Below, piece after piece: positions 36,427-50,134 of a stretch of 64,000 bases of DNA (positions are counted from its first letter, which is position 1; each line of letters begins with the position of its first letter). Source of the stretch: Oenanthe sinensis (Eukaryota; Streptophyta; Magnoliopsida; Apiales; Apiaceae); assembly GCA_028671895.1 (NCBI GenBank), contig CM053809.1, forward strand, positions 34,323,501 through 34,387,500, read 5' to 3'. The position numbers and the translations under genes were made by a program. The notes under the pieces are model-generated. The model had not been told where the DNA came from and did no database searches. It worked only from the letters and a program-made list of their open reading frames with translations.

Positions 36427-38573
36427 TTGTTGATAATGTTATAAGAATAAATTACGAGAGATTGTATTTAAGTGAAATTTCCCAAAAGCGTAAATTACGA
36501 GAGTAAAAATTTGTCCATCCACTTAAATTATTAGTGCATCTGCTGCAATGTGAATCTAATAATAACTAGTTACTAAAATTACATCTAATGATTAGATGCT
36601 ATAATAATTCAGAACACATATCTTTTTTATTGGATTCTTTTGGCCAGTAAAGCATACAGCCTTTGATTGAGTTCTCTATAGAGTTGATTTCCCTCCTGGT
36701 TTTATATTAAAAATAGGTCTATATAAAAGTCACAAGTGTTTATGATATATTTTAAACTAAAATTAAAAATAAAATAAAGAACACTAGTGCATTCTCCATG
36801 CACTACTTGCATTCGTTTTTCTTGGCTAATGTTTTGCACTATTCTTTATTCTTTAATGACATTAAGTACCTGCTCGAATTTTTTAAAGATGGAAAACAAA
36901 ATAAATAAAAAGAAGTGCAATGAATTTTAGTGACTTGTTAATCTTGAATTTAAAAATTAAAGAATGAAATTAATGAATTAACGTGTTTTAAATTTACCTC
37001 TACTAGTTAAATGGAGATGGCTGTAGTATATGTTGTCAGATTTTTCGACTTGTCCATCACTATCTTGCCAAAAAGATGCATGGTAAAGCAGGACAGGGTA
37101 AGTTTTCTTCCTCGCATTATTAATAATTTGCTACTCTTCAAGTTAAAGAAGAAAGGGAAAACTCATGAAAAGTCAACTATTGGTGTTAAAAGTAAAGTGT
37201 AAAACTGCCCCAATCTGCAGACAACATAAATCATAAAGATCATCATCAACCTCAGTATGTTTTCATGGTGTCATACTGTCTTATAAGTAGTATTTTGAAA
37301 CATTAATAATAATAGCAGTAGTAAGCAGTGGTGGTGGGACTAATTCGGGCACTGCAAATTCAAAAAGTATCAAGTTGAAAGCTTTCCTGCCCTTTTATCT
37401 TATTAGGATGGTGGGACTAATAAGGCACTGCAAGGTAATTCTAAAGCTCTAGAAATATATATATATAACAAAGTTGCTACATGCCTACAACATATATGTA
37501 TAATTGAGTGTTATAAAAGTGATTGATTAATAACGAATTAATTCATTTGATAGCTCATCGAATTGATTAAAATTTTAATTATTTAATTAATTATTCTAAT
37601 TAATTCTTAATTTATGCGATTAATCTCTTTACTGATAAGTCCGATTCGTGTTTTTTACGACACTCACTCTAATGTATACTTATAAACTTTCATGTCACAA
37701 TAAAATCAAATCTTTTTGCTCATTGCACAAAATATGTATTTAAAAAGTAATAAACAAAAATGTAACAGCATCTTTTTTCTATTCTAGCAGATTTTATGCT
37801 ATATCAAAATATTACAATATTGATTATTACAGATAAATAATAGTAACCCCCCTTGAATTAATTTCTCTAAATTTCTGTAATAAACATTTTAAAATTAAAC
37901 TTGAAAATTTGAAATTTATGGGTACACATAAATAATGTGATATAGAAATGAAATTTATATGCACATTTGCACATGGTTACAACTTGCAATAAAGAATTAC
38001 ACCACAAAGACCATAAATGCAGAGGCCCTACCTGAGCACCAGCCTATCAATATTACATCCTCAACTCCCAAACCCACTACTTTACCCCCATTTATCAACA
38101 ACATTTTTCAGAAACAAAAACCTAAACCAGTCATTTTACTCTAACAAACATCTTCACTTTCAGCTTCCCAAGATTTTTTTTGGTAAGAATTGAGAATGTT
38201 AAAAACTCTCTCTTCACTTCTCTGGGAATGTTAAAAACTTTACCTTTCTTGGTTTTGATACTCACCCTCGCAAAGTAAAAGAGCAAACAACAAAAGAAAA
38301 AGCTTGGATCTTTAGTTTATTCCAAGTCTTCTTACTCTCCCTTTTGACCAAAGTACCTACTGGGCTACTGTATTCAAGTAATAAAAATCTCAACTTCACT
38401 ATTTCTAGACAATTTTCTTGAAATTTGAAATTTGGCCTCCATTCTAGTTGGTCTTATATGTAGTGTGTTTAAAGTATATATGAGCTGGACTATCTTCTTT
38501 ATAAGAGAGAGATATATGGGGATTTGTAGTGTTTGAGTTTATAAGTGAATCTTGATTCAAGATTTTTCAAAAG
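36427..38573. other. Intergenic region upstream of the receptor kinase
   Basis: No exon or RNA gene was recognised. It is AT-rich, with a TTAATTA-rich stretch around 37.56-37.63 kb. The final few hundred bases should contain the promoter and leader of the receptor-like kinase gene. Confidence 0.55.
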
Positions 38574-41500
38574 ATGGAAACTTTTTACATATATACTTAT
38601 ATATTCTTGGTGGGTTTCTTGAGCTTTCAAGGAAATGCTGTTAGCTTTCTTGATGCTGACAAGCTAGCATTGCTTGATTTTGTGAACAATTTTCCTCATT
38701 CTAGGTCTTTGAACTGGAATGTATCTACTCCAGTGTGTAACCACTGGACTGGTGTTACTTGTAGTCAAGATGGTTCTAGAGTTACAGCAGTTCGATTGCC
38801 TGGAGTTGGATTTACAGGCCCCATTCCGGTGAATACGCTAAGCAGGCTCTCAGCATTGCAGATCTTGAGTCTTAGATCCAATGGTATATCTGGGCCTTTC
38901 CCTTTTGATTTATTGAATTTAAAGAATTTGAGCTATCTTTATCTTCAATATAACAGTTTGTCGGGTGCTTTGCCAGTTAATTTCTCTGTTTGGAAGAATC
39001 TTACTAGTGTTAATTTGTCGAACAATGGCTTTAATGGTAGTATTCCTGCATCTATTTCAAATTTGACCCATCTTTCAGCTTTGAACCTCGCTAACAACTC
39101 ACTTTCTGGTGAGATACCTGAGTTAGAATTGCTTAATTTGCAAAGTTTGAACTTGTCGAATAATAAGCTCACTGGCGATGTACCTAAATCTCTTCAAAGG
39201 TTTCCGAAATCAGGGTTTATTGGTAATAATCTTTCGTTGTCGTATTCTCCTAATCATGGAATTCCGGATGTAAATCCACCTTTAAAACCAGTTCCAAAAT
39301 CTAAGAGTGATGGGAAACTAAGTGAAAAAGCGTTACTTGGGATTATAATTGCCGGCTGTCTTCTTGGGTTTGTTGCATTTGCGTTCCTTTTGATCGTTTG
39401 TTGCTTGAAAAGAAAGAGAAGTGATGAGTTGTCTGGGAAACTGGAGAAAGGGGAACTTTCACCTGAAAAAGCAATTTCGAGAAGTCAAGATGCAAATAAT
39501 AAGTTGGTTTTCTTTGAAGGGTGTAGCTATATATTTGATTTGGAAGATTTACTGAGAGCTTCTGCGGAGGTACTCGGAAAGGGCACATTTGGTATGGCTT
39601 ATAAGGCGATATTAGAGGATGGAACTTCAGTAGTGGTAAAGAGGTTGAAGGAAGTAGGTGTTGGTAAACGGGAATTTGAACAGCAAATGGAAATGGTAGG
39701 GAGTATTAAACATGAAAATGTGATTGAGCTGAGGGCATACTACTATTCCAAGGATGAGAAGCTTATTGTGTGCGATTATTACAGTCAGGGAAGTGTTGCT
39801 GCAATGTTGCATGGTATGTTCTTTCTTCCACGTCTATGCTTATATTATTATTTCTGCTATTCAGCAACGATATAAACCATCTTGTGTCCATCATTCTTAT
39901 TAGATTTGATTATCGGAAACCATGAGTAATTATTTGTGAATTGTGAATTTGGATATATACCAACTTAATTGGGATTGTGCATTAGTGCTTGTTGCTGGAC
40001 TATAATTAATCTTACAAGAAAATGTACCAGAACCTAAAATGATCTTTCAATTAAGCCACTAAAAAGTTCACCAGGATTATTTTCAAAGAATTGACTTTTG
40101 TTTTGGTCCAAATGTACACCAAAATTGCCACTGCGCTGTTCCATGTCTTTATTTTTTAAGATGTACTTAATAGTTGACAGGAGTGAGTTGGCATAGAATC
40201 TTATTCTCTCTGCCCCTTTGGAAGTACCTAACTTCTTGTTGCTTCCATTTTATCTTCTTCTCCTTGTTTTGTATGTATAGCAAGATTAATATAGGCTTCT
40301 TATGGTACATGTTGCTTTAGTTTTCTGATCATTTACAAACGTAGGCAATTATTTTGACCATCAAATGTGACATACAAGTAGAAAAAGTAAAACACGATGA
40401 TACAGACATGTCACTTAAACATTATTATTAAGGCTATTCATGTGCCTGTGATTGAGACATCAAGTCTTTGAATGTAACCAAGTTTGCAGATTCAATCAAT
40501 CATATTTGTTTATAATGTATGAACCAAATTATGTTGGCCTCTCTTTTTCCTATTTTTGAAATTGAAATTATTTGGGAGTCTTATCCACTGATCATAATTG
40601 ACATGTTAACAGTACCCACTACCCATCCTTTCCTGATTACACTTCTTGTCCCAAGCTTTGCAAACACCTGTTGACTCTAACCATCCTTGTCAAGTATACC
40701 TGATTGTATACCTACAGCGTGCAACCAGTAATACACTATTATATAACCTGATAAAATATGAAAAAAAATCACCATCTCATATTTTATATTATGCTTGGTT
40801 GTTGATATTCCTTGTCAAAGTAATTGTGTATTACTTAGTTTAATCATTTTGATTGTTGTAATTTATACAATTTTTTCAATATATTAGGATTTATTAGATA
40901 TAAAATACAGTTAAACCTTTATAAATTGATGACCTCATGACCGGCAAATTTTATAAATTTATCAAAACTATTAACCTATCGAGCTTCAATATGCACTACA
41001 TCTATTATGTTGCGAAAGATATATTAGAATTTTAATTTTGTGGGTTATTAATTTATATAGGTTCTACTGCATCATATGTTTCGTTTTTGCTCCAATTCGT
41101 ATATGATTCATAATAATGTATTTACATTTAATACAGCAATATCTATTTAAATGGTTTTTTTGTCGTATAGCTATACTTGATTAGCTTCTGCAACAAATGA
41201 GTGTACTGTTGAAATTTGTCTTTTTTGGTTCTGTTTTTTCAAATTAACCTACTGAATGTTTATGATCAAAGGGAATCCGGAGCTGCATGAACATCTATTC
41301 AAGCTATTGACTTGCTAGAACACTGATCATTCTATGTTTTCAGGTAAAAGAGGAGAAGAGAGGACTCCGTTAAGTTGGGAAACCCGAATAAGGATAGCTA
41401 TCGGGGCAGCACGAGGCATAGCAAAAGTCCACGAGGAAAATGGGGGAAAGCTTGTCCACGGCAACATAAAATCATCAAACATCTTTCTAAACCCTCAACA

Positions 41501-42008
41501 ATATGGTTGTGTATCAGATCTTGGTTTGTCAACAATTATGAGTCAACTAGCTCCACTTGTCGCTCGTGCTGCTGGCTACCGGGCTCCTGAGGTCTCAGAT
41601 ACACGCAAAGTCACACAGCCATCAGATGTTTATAGCTTCGGTGTTGTATTACTGGAGCTCCTCACTGCTAAATCCCCTGTCCATACTACTGGCGGGGATG
41701 AGCTTGTACATTTAGTCCGATGGGTGCATTCGGTGGTAAGAGAAGAGTGGACTGCTGAAGTGTTTGATCTAGAGTTAATGAAGTACCCAGGTATTGAAGA
41801 AGAAATGGTGGAGCTTTTACAGATAGCAATGGCATGTGTGGTTAGAATGCCAGACCAGCGTCCAAAAATGTCAGATGTAGTAAAAATGATTGAAAATGTG
41901 AGGCGACCGATTGATTTTGAGAACCGACCATCTTCTGAAGTTAAATCGGAAAGTTCTGCTCCCCTTCCGCCATCGCTTCCAGAGACCAAACTACAAGTTC
42001 CAGAATGA
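38574..42008 (+). CDS. LRR receptor-like kinase, probably inactive kinase (At4g23740 type)
   Basis: Two exons, 38574-39813 and 41344-42008, join to 634 residues across a 1.5-kb GT-AG intron; the join gives LHG-KRGEERTPLSW. Order: signal peptide (about 1-24), an N-terminal cap with WTGVTC, about five leucine-rich repeats (70-205), a proline-rich juxtamembrane part, one membrane span (about 253-277) and a basic stop-transfer (KRKR). The kinase-like domain begins near 330. The glycine loop GKGTFG (335-340) and Lys356 (VVVKRL) are kept. The catalytic HRD is HGN (452-454), and DFG is DLG (472-474). This is the pattern of plant LRR-III 'inactive' receptor kinases, which act as signalling partners or scaffolds at the plasma membrane. 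Residues after about 600 are a Ser/Pro tail. The ligand is unknown. Confidence 0.93.
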
Positions 42009-43240
42009 TCCACTGTTTTATCACTCTTATTTTGTTTTAACATGTTTGTGTTGTTTTAACCATTGAATTACATGTCTAAAGTGTAACTGCATCTATTCAC
42101 AAACTTAGTGAACTCAAAAAGTTTGCATGCATGTGTTTTGCAACCTGAGCTACATCAAGGCTCAGTCAGGTTATGTTCTGTTATTGATTCATGCATATTT
42201 AAAGTCAAATTACAAATGTACTCTCTAGTTTCTTGTTATAATAGTTCAATTTACAATTTTATTTATATATGGATAAATAGAGAACATGTGCAAGAGGCAT
42301 AAAATGATTAAAAGACAGGTACAAGCACATCGGTGAATTATTGAATTCTGCAAGTTTATATGCAAGTACATGTACATCTGTCTGTATTATTGTCGTAGCC
42401 CTCTTGATGATTATAAAAATTGAATAGTAGTATCTAAATCCTGGCTATAATCATTTTGTAAATCAACATCTAGCACCTTTGGGAAATACTACACATTCTT
42501 CTTTATTTTATTTTATTTATTTATTTAATTATATAATTATTAGTCGTGGATGTGCACACAATGTGGCCATATGTGATGCAGTGTAAAGTGGAAACACCAT
42601 TTGCTCATAGTAACATCTTCATAATCAATCATTACACAGATATATATCTCACCATTATAGAAAAAAAATATTATAATTAAGTTTTCTAAAGTAAAATTAA
42701 AAATATTATTAAGCTCCCATTAGCATCAGTATAATTAAAAAAAGGTTACAGATATTCTAAGTTTTTTAATTTTTATGTTTTGGGTGTTTGAGCACTTAAA
42801 TTGCTTTCAAAAAACCATCTTGGTATTTTTTTCTAAATTCTAAATATTTATTCTTCAAAATAATTTAAAACAAACACCTATAAATTGAAATAAAAAAAAT
42901 AAAAAATTGTTATTATATTATTTTGTGAACTTGGTGAAAAGGGGTCAATAGGTAGGATAGGAGCAGTTGAAGCTAGGTGGTCTGAGACTCGAGAGTGGGG
43001 TTGCAACATCAACAGTTATACATACAGCTCACATATATACATATAGAGAGAGGGGGGTCAGGCTGATTGTTAACTTTCTCTCTATTATTATCTATCAGGG
43101 AGGATCATCTAGGTAAGTATTTATATATCTATTTGTGTGTGTGTCTGTGTTTATGGTTGTATGCAAGTGTTTATACATATATATGTTTGATTATATGAGT
43201 AATTTGATGTGGGGTTTTTGAGGGGCAGGTGTGTTGGGTG
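42009..43240. other. Spacer between the receptor kinase and the E2 gene, with E2 leader intron
   Basis: After the receptor kinase stop there is AT-rich spacer with no exon. A purine-rich GAGAGAGGGG tract near 43.05 kb precedes the E2 leader. A donor (CTAG|GTAAGT, intron from 43113) and acceptor (GGGGCAG, intron to 43228) mark a 116-bp intron in the 5'UTR, 12 bases before the ATG. Confidence 0.55.
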
Positions 43241-46183
43241 ATGGCATCAAAGAGAATCTTGAAAGAACTCAAGGATCTGCAGAAAGATCCTCCTACTTCT
43301 TGCAGTGCTGGTACAATTTTCATTTTCATTTCTTGATTTTACTTATTATTGTTCTTTATATATGTGTGTTTTTCAATCTTGTACCTGAGAAGTGTTTTAG
43401 TTTTGTGTATTTTGTCATAGTCTGCAGAAATTAGCTGATTTTGATGTTAAAGTTCTGATCTTTATTTGATTTTTGCCTTGTATGGTTTGGTCTTTGTTGG
43501 CTTGGGGTTGATTAAGTGATTTTGGTCTATTTTTCTGAGATTTTGACTGGAAAACACACACACACGCTCACACCATGTATTGCTAAAGCTAAAAGGTTAT
43601 TATCTTCCTAATTTGCTTTGCGTGATATGGTATTTTTGAAGTATAACATGGAAATCATGGCTAATTTTTACAATCTCCTAAACAACTTCCTGTTAGGGCA
43701 TGTATACGTGCATATCAATCTTAGATATTGCCTATAGGTTAGACAAGATAAATGTGAACAAGACTGAGAACCTGGACCAAATCGCTACCTTTACTTGTAA
43801 TCGGCATCCAAACAAACAAGAAAGTGTTTGTAGATTTTTTTCTGCAGCAGAAGCTCAATATCTTTGATTCATCTTTGCTTTTATTAATATTTTTGCAGGC
43901 CCTGTCGCCGAAGATATGTTTCACTGGCAAGCAACAATTATGGGTCCTCCCGATAGCCCCTATGCAGGCGGCGTCTTTCTTGTTACTATACATTTCCCTC
44001 CGGATTATCCTTTTAAGCCGCCTAAGGTACTCATTTAGCTTAAATAATTGTTTGGGAAAGGTCACATTATGTGAAGCTTAGCTACACTCTTCTACATAAG
44101 TTGTTTTCAGCCTTAGTTGCAATATGTAAACTCTATGAACTTAAAATTATTTTGTGGGACACAGTAATTGAGTGAGTAGGCACAAGGTCAACGTAGCTCT
44201 TATTGATGAGGAAAAAATAAACAGATTTTTTGTTTTGCTCAATTTTAAATAATGAACGGCATATTTATAAATAGTTCTTTTCTAGTAAAAAACTAATCCT
44301 GGGAATATATGCTCCTTTAACACTTAATTACAGTTCGCTTCTTTGGTCTTCTGCTTTTCACAAATTGTAAACCAAATATTCAGACATTGTGAAACAGCTT
44401 CGTTTGTTTGGATTATGTTCGCTTGATCAAATGCGAGAGATTGACCAATAAACCAAAAACACTTGGTAATTAGTTTGATTATCAAAATGCATCTGTATGA
44501 TAGGAATGTTGCATTGTGTACAAGTGTGCATGAGGGATTTAGTAGTGTATAACTGAAAAATAATCCGATACTTTCCAGGTATTTTAATGGTGGTGTAGCT
44601 TGTTAGAACCTCATTATTAGCTATGCTGCAGAGGAAGACTAAAATTTGCCCCACGTGGTTCCCCAATACTCATCTGTTCTTTCGGTGTTATATGTCTTAC
44701 GCATATTTGTTGCAAGTCTCTATCAGTTATTATGAATCTTGGAATGAATAGGTTCCAAGTGCAAATTAAGCCTTGATGATTTCATAGGTCATCAGTTCTT
44801 GTCATGCTTTGCATTTATATTAAACTGGCATTTGCTTGTTGTCTTTCTGTGTATCCATGCTTTTAGTTTTAGCAAAGTGGGCAAGTTAAGTAGGTTCACA
44901 GTAGCCAAATATCTGGATTCTGTGTATGTGAGCGCAATCATTGTTACGCACTCATGAAGACACAAACATTCAGTTCAATGAAAAAGCTCTATTCACAAGT
45001 TCGTGATTTAACTGACCAATAGTTTTAATATCTAATGCAATGATATTCTGTTAGGGAAAAACACTTTTTTAAAGATATATGACCAGTATTGAGATTTCTG
45101 TATTTTCTTTCCTCTCCCAGTGTATTTTAAAATTTTCTTATAATGATTGAATGTATTTTTCAGGTGGCTTTCAGGACAAAGGTTTTCCACCCAAATATCA
45201 ACAGCAATGGCAGCATTTGCCTTGATATTCTGAAGGAACAGTGGAGCCCTGCTCTTACTATTTCCAAGGTAGCTATTTACTCAAACAACTTGACTTAATA
45301 AAATCCATTTTTACTCCTTTAGAACATAAAGGTTTTTCAAGGACTTGCATTGTTTGAGAAAAAATAACGGCGAAGGAAATAAACAAGCAAAAATAATTCT
45401 ACTATATGCTTCAAAAAAATTCGTGACATTTGTTCTTTCTTGCAAAATTTATATATAATTGTGATTGTTTGTAGTTTTGATTTTTCTTTTCATTTATTCT
45501 TGTTTTGAAAACAAGCCCACGGAAAAGAACTGATAACTTATACCTGTGTATTCGCTTATGGTTTCAAACTGAAGAGGTCTTAAAGTATCATCCCTTACCT
45601 GATACAAGGCATATGCAAGTTGAGTTGGATTTCATATCTTAATGAACAGTAGATAACAATGTCAACTAGTCGAGTCGGATTTCGTGTCTTAATTACAGTA
45701 AATGACGATATCAAGTGGCAGTGTGGAAGCCTGCTTGTTGTAGATACACCAAATTGATTGCTCGTGAACTAGAATTAACTGGTCATTTTTTTGGTTATTT
45801 AATGAAATTATTGCTTTGGATTATATGATAGGGGACCTGGCAGATAATTAGTGTAATAATGAAGTTCTTTTTCTGCAAATATTTGTTTGCTTGATTTTGC
45901 TTTCTATGGTTGGCATGCTGAAAATGTTCAGTATTGATGCAAAATAATAGAATAGACTTGGATATGTAGTCATGTATATCTCCTTGATGTCTAAATCTAA
46001 TAATTGTATATTTATTAAAATATTCTTGTTTAAATTTAGGTTTTACTCTCTATATGTTCTCTGTTGACGGACCCAAATCCTGATGATCCCCTTGTACCGG
46101 AGATAGCTCACATGTACAAGACTGACCGGAACAAGTATGAGACAACTGCACGAAGCTGGACCCAGAAGTACGCTATGGGCTAG
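43241..46183 (+). CDS. UBC: Ubiquitin-conjugating enzyme E2, UBC8/10/28 class
   Basis: Exons 43241-43310, 43899-44026, 45164-45268 and 46040-46183 join in phase to 148 residues, the standard length of the single-domain UbcH5/UBC8-group E2s. The protein opens MASKRILKELKDLQKDPPTS. The HPN motif is at 75-77 and the active-site Cys is C85 in NGSICLDILKEQWSPALTIS. It ends YAMG. The enzyme takes ubiquitin from E1 as a thioester and passes it to substrates with RING-type ligases, in cytosol and nucleus. Members of this group work with many RING ligases; nothing here links it specifically to the RING gene in this window. A leader intron precedes the start. Confidence 0.96.
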
Positions 46184-47708
46184 GTTGTTTCTGTGCATGA
46201 GAAGGTTCCTGGTCCTTGTGCGTTGGAAAATCTCTCTTTTTTTACTGTATGAAACAATGGAAGTGCAATCTGTCTGTTTAAGATGGACCAAATAGGAAAT
46301 CATGGAAACCTCCCATCGCACTTGTGCTTTTTTTTTTTTTTTGTATTAGAGATTGACTTTAAAAGCATATATATCCAGGTATTGAACTGTTCTTCAGTTG
46401 CAATATTTTAGATCTTGTTGGAGAAAAGATATTCAGATTCAACGTAGGTGATTAAATTATACAGACTAGTTTTCTGCAGAAGTCATTGTGTTTTTGTGGC
46501 TACACATTAATGACTGAAGAATTGATTCATTGCAGGTATCTCAATCATATTTGATTTATCTGGTAGGATTTTGGGATACAATTTTAACCCTGTTTTTCTA
46601 GATAAATAGTATTTCTCCCAGTCTGATCATGCGGAAATTCTTATATTTAAATGACACATTTCACCTAATTAATTGTCCGATGCCTAAAAAATGCGGAAGG
46701 GTCGCTGAGAAGATGCACAGCTTTGGTTCCTAGGACATACCTCTTTTTGATATATGGCTGGGTAAAGGGTAAAATACTCTGGTGTACAATTAAAAGACTG
46801 AACTAGCAATGAGTTTGTACAAGTGTTGTATATTCTGTATTTTATGTGTGATACTGCAATTTCATAACTTGCAGACAGCCTGCAGACAGCCTGACACGGT
46901 CATGCCTTGGTCCAACTTTGTTCGATCGCAACCTTGGTCCAGGTCTCGATGGCGTTGGTATGACATAACTTGATCATTAGAGGTTATAATAATTAGAGGT
47001 GTCCATACTCCACAGGGAGTTCATATAGTGAAATTTATATATGCACCGTTGCAGGTTTTAGTGAGCATGTCTCAAGTGAAGAAGCTCTTTTGAGCTAGTG
47101 CAGTAGTTAGGATGTGGTGTACTGTATGTGCAGAGGTGATTAATGGCTATTTGTGGCGACTAACGGTATATTATCGTAATTTAAATGTAAATGATAGAAA
47201 TTTTATGTGTTTTTAAATTATCCGGTGTACGGAAATACTCGAAGCTGGAGCAAGAATAACAAGATGACCGACTACTGCATTTGAAATTAGAGGCCATCTC
47301 ATTTATCTCGTGATGCATTTAATTGCCCTCGTCTCCAGTTTCATTAATGTTCGTACAAATATCGGAGCAGCAGTAGGCATTAAGGTTTAATTGGTATATA
47401 TTCAGGGTTTTTTTAGCCAACTTATTTTAGTTTCGAAATTTTATTTTGATTAAAAAAAAATGCATAATCTAGGTGTTAGTCCTGTTTTATAATTTAAATT
47501 CTACTAAGATCTCTTATCATATGTCGAGTATGTTTGATTTGATATATCTTTGCCAAGTAGTAGTATGTTTAATTGGTTTGATTTGAAATTCGAGCAAAAT
47601 TACATAGGAAACTCTACCATGCGTTGGTCGCTTAAAAAGCATGAAAAATAAGGAATGACAGTAGAGAAGAACTTCCCCTTTCAAAGTCGTTCTGTCTCAA
47701 TTAAAGTA

Positions 47709-47732
47709 AAAAGCAAAAGCAAAAGCAAAAGC
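47709..47732. repeat. (AAAAGC)4 microsatellite
   Basis: Four perfect tandem copies of the hexamer AAAAGC, followed by AAATAA. Confidence 0.9.
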
Positions 47733-48195
47733 AAATAATTTTTTTTTGCTAAATAAAAACAAATAAATTTGTATGTACTGTATTCACCGAGGTATGTACT
47801 GTAATATATGTATAGCTGTTCTCTTGGACACTGTGGCATAGCGTCAATTTTGAAAACGATGCAGTGATGAGAGAGTAATAAAACTCGATGCATAAAAAAC
47901 TGTAACGTTCTGGTTTTACAACTTTCGATGTCCAGCAAATTTATCCTGCCTGCAGATAACAAGTTGGCATATGAAGCATCACATGCACAGTCCTCAGCTG
48001 ACCACTTCTGATCGTCGAAGCATCAATGGCGCCGGTAACCGACCTCTTTTTAAGCCGGTCTGCTTACTTTTCTTGTCTCTAGTTGTCTCCATAAATGTTC
48101 ATAAATTCCATTTGTTGTTTTCTTTGGCATTATATACAACCGTTATGTATCTCGTGGATATGAATGAATTGAATCGATCAATGTACTAAAATTTA

Positions 48196-48588
48196 GGGTG
48201 TAGTCAAGTATTTTTTTGGATTTTAAGAAACGTATTCAAGTTAAATTGAAAAATATTGATTAAAATCTGGAATATTTGATTTTAAATAATGATTTAAAAT
48301 CCAGGTGTATTTAATATGAATTATTATTAATCAATTAAAATTTACGGATATTCAAAAACTTATTAACACTGTCGATTTTAAAAATCCATAATTTGTGTTG
48401 GATTTTTCTATATATTTTAAATATTTTAAAATTTCACCTTAATTACAAGATATTATACTGGATTTATGATTAACTCGGTGCGGATTCTATGAATTATGTA
48501 TATAATCTATGTAATTTTAAATCAAATATAATCAATAAAAATCAATGGTTCGTTAACAATACCTTTAAATCTGAATTGAATACACCCC
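48196..48588. mobile_element. Probable MITE with GGGTGTA-TCAA ends
   Basis: The left end reads GGGTGTAGTCAAG and the right end, reverse-complemented, GGGGTGTATTCAATTCAGAT. The inside is AT-rich with repeated (GG)ATTTTAAA motifs in both orientations. The ends resemble common PIF/Harbinger MITEs, but the flanking trinucleotides do not match cleanly, so the class is tentative. Confidence 0.45.
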
Positions 48589-49649
48589 TCGATATGGAAG
48601 TGTTACTCCTTCCATCTCACGTTTTGAGAAGATTTTTTTACGTAGTTTAACGGTTTAAGGCGTAATAAAAAGATATATATATATATATATATTAATTTTT
48701 TAAATAATAATTTAAATATTATAACTTTATTTTAAAAAGTTGAAAAAATATATATGTAAGTAAGTTTTATTTAAACACCAAATTAGGTACCTAAAATTAA
48801 AACGACATTTATTTTGGACGGAGAAAATATCTTCAAGATACTTTTTGATTTTGATTTTGATTAGGATACGGTATGGGGTCTCAGATTGATAGTCATTTTT
48901 CCAAAAATTATGCATTTTAATATAAAAGTTTCTTAATATCTATATTAATTATAACGATTGATTAATTATACAATTAGTTTTAATATATAATTTAAATGAT
49001 AATTATTTTTAAATTAGTTACTAGTATTATACTAATATTTTAATAAAAATTGTTTTAAAAAATTATCTATAAAACTTTTATATACAATATAAAAGTAACT
49101 TAGATTTTTATAATAATGTTATAATGTCACTAAGAACTCAAAATTTTATTTAAAGAATTATACTATTATTCTATTCAAATAAAAAATGTACATACTATCA
49201 CTCTATCAGAGCAAGTCGAATGCAATACTATTAGATGTGTTATTTCTATAATATAATATTAATTATAGAACATATCACTCCAATACAATGTTATAGGAGG
49301 TGTTAAAATAGAAAAATTTTATACTTGATTCTATAATTAGAAAATATAGAAACAAGTATAGATATATCTATAATTTACCACATAAGTATGTAAGCGAGAA
49401 ATTAGAGGTAAATGAATATAAAAACACATATTTTAGCAAATTTAATGTTATATTTCACATTATTGGTTGAAAAATTACTTAATTTTACATCTATTGGTTT
49501 TATTTTGAAACTATACATTGGAGCATAAAATCTATTTTAGCACCAAAATATACTTTTTGATTTCATATTATAACAATAGCTACATCTATTTTAACATTAG
49601 AACTGGACTTACTCCCGGTCTATCACAAATTCACAATATAAATATAATA

Positions 49650-49885
49650 TTGTGCGTGTTTGACAACTAATTTATGGAAATAAGTCCTTATTTTCGAAAA
49701 AAAGGTAGATATATATGTATTTTTTTTGAAAATAAGTAACTTATTTTTTATTTTGAAAATAATATTTGATTTTAAAATTCTAAAATAAATATTTATCTTT
49801 AAAAAAAATGAAAATATATATAAAAAATATATAATAAATAACTTATTTTAAATTTAAAGAATCTCAAACACACTTTATTATTCTC
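49650..49885. mobile_element. Weak inverted-repeat element just upstream of the CRF gene
   Basis: The left side has GTGCGTGTTTGA followed by ATAAGT and the right side, reverse-complemented, GTGTGTTTGAGA followed by ATAAGT. The arms are short and imperfect and no target duplication is clear. Confidence 0.3.
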
Positions 49886-49951
49886 CTCTCATTTCACTCT
49901 CCTCGTCTCACACTCACTCCGTCTTCTCTCTTGTACACTTTTCCCTCTTCT

Positions 49952-50134
49952 ATGACCCCTGACGCACCATTCGAATGCGAAACTAATAATCTTTTTTCAA
50001 ACGAAAATGGCGGCCTTACTTTCTCCCCCTCATTCTTCACATACTTACACAGAACACAAAACACACACAACCATCTTCACACCAGCACCCCACCCCACCA
50101 CCCTTCCCAAAATCATACGCATTCACGTCGCTGA
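49952..50134 (+). other. Upstream ORF overlapping the CRF start codon
   Basis: An ATG 55 bases before the CRF ATG opens a frame of 60 codons plus stop in a different frame, ending 128 bases inside the CRF coding region. If the mRNA starts upstream of 49952, ribosomes initiating here would bypass the main start. The context (TCTATGA) is weaker than that of the CRF ATG (GAAAATGGCG). Its peptide resembles nothing I know; any role would be regulatory. Confidence 0.4.

Larger units (their letters stand above)
46184..49951. other. Intergenic region between the E2 and CRF genes
   Basis: It begins with the E2 3'UTR, which includes an 18-base T run near 46328. A short duplication GCAGACAGCCT occurs near 46.87 kb, an (AAAAGC)4 repeat at 47709-47732, a (TA)n run near 48.67 kb, and two inverted-repeat elements (48196-48588 and a weaker one at about 49650-49885). 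The last 100 bp are pyrimidine-rich (CTCTCC/CACTCC), typical of a plant leader. No further coding exon was recognised. Confidence 0.55.

Noticed and set aside
39814..39875. Read-through end of the first receptor-kinase exon
   Set aside because: The frame continues past the GT donor at 39814 into the intron; the exon at 41344 restores the kinase-like domain.
47709..47732. Short regular repeats considered as a CRISPR-like array
   Set aside because: It is a simple hexanucleotide microsatellite without spacers; this is a plant nuclear sequence and no CRISPR array is present.
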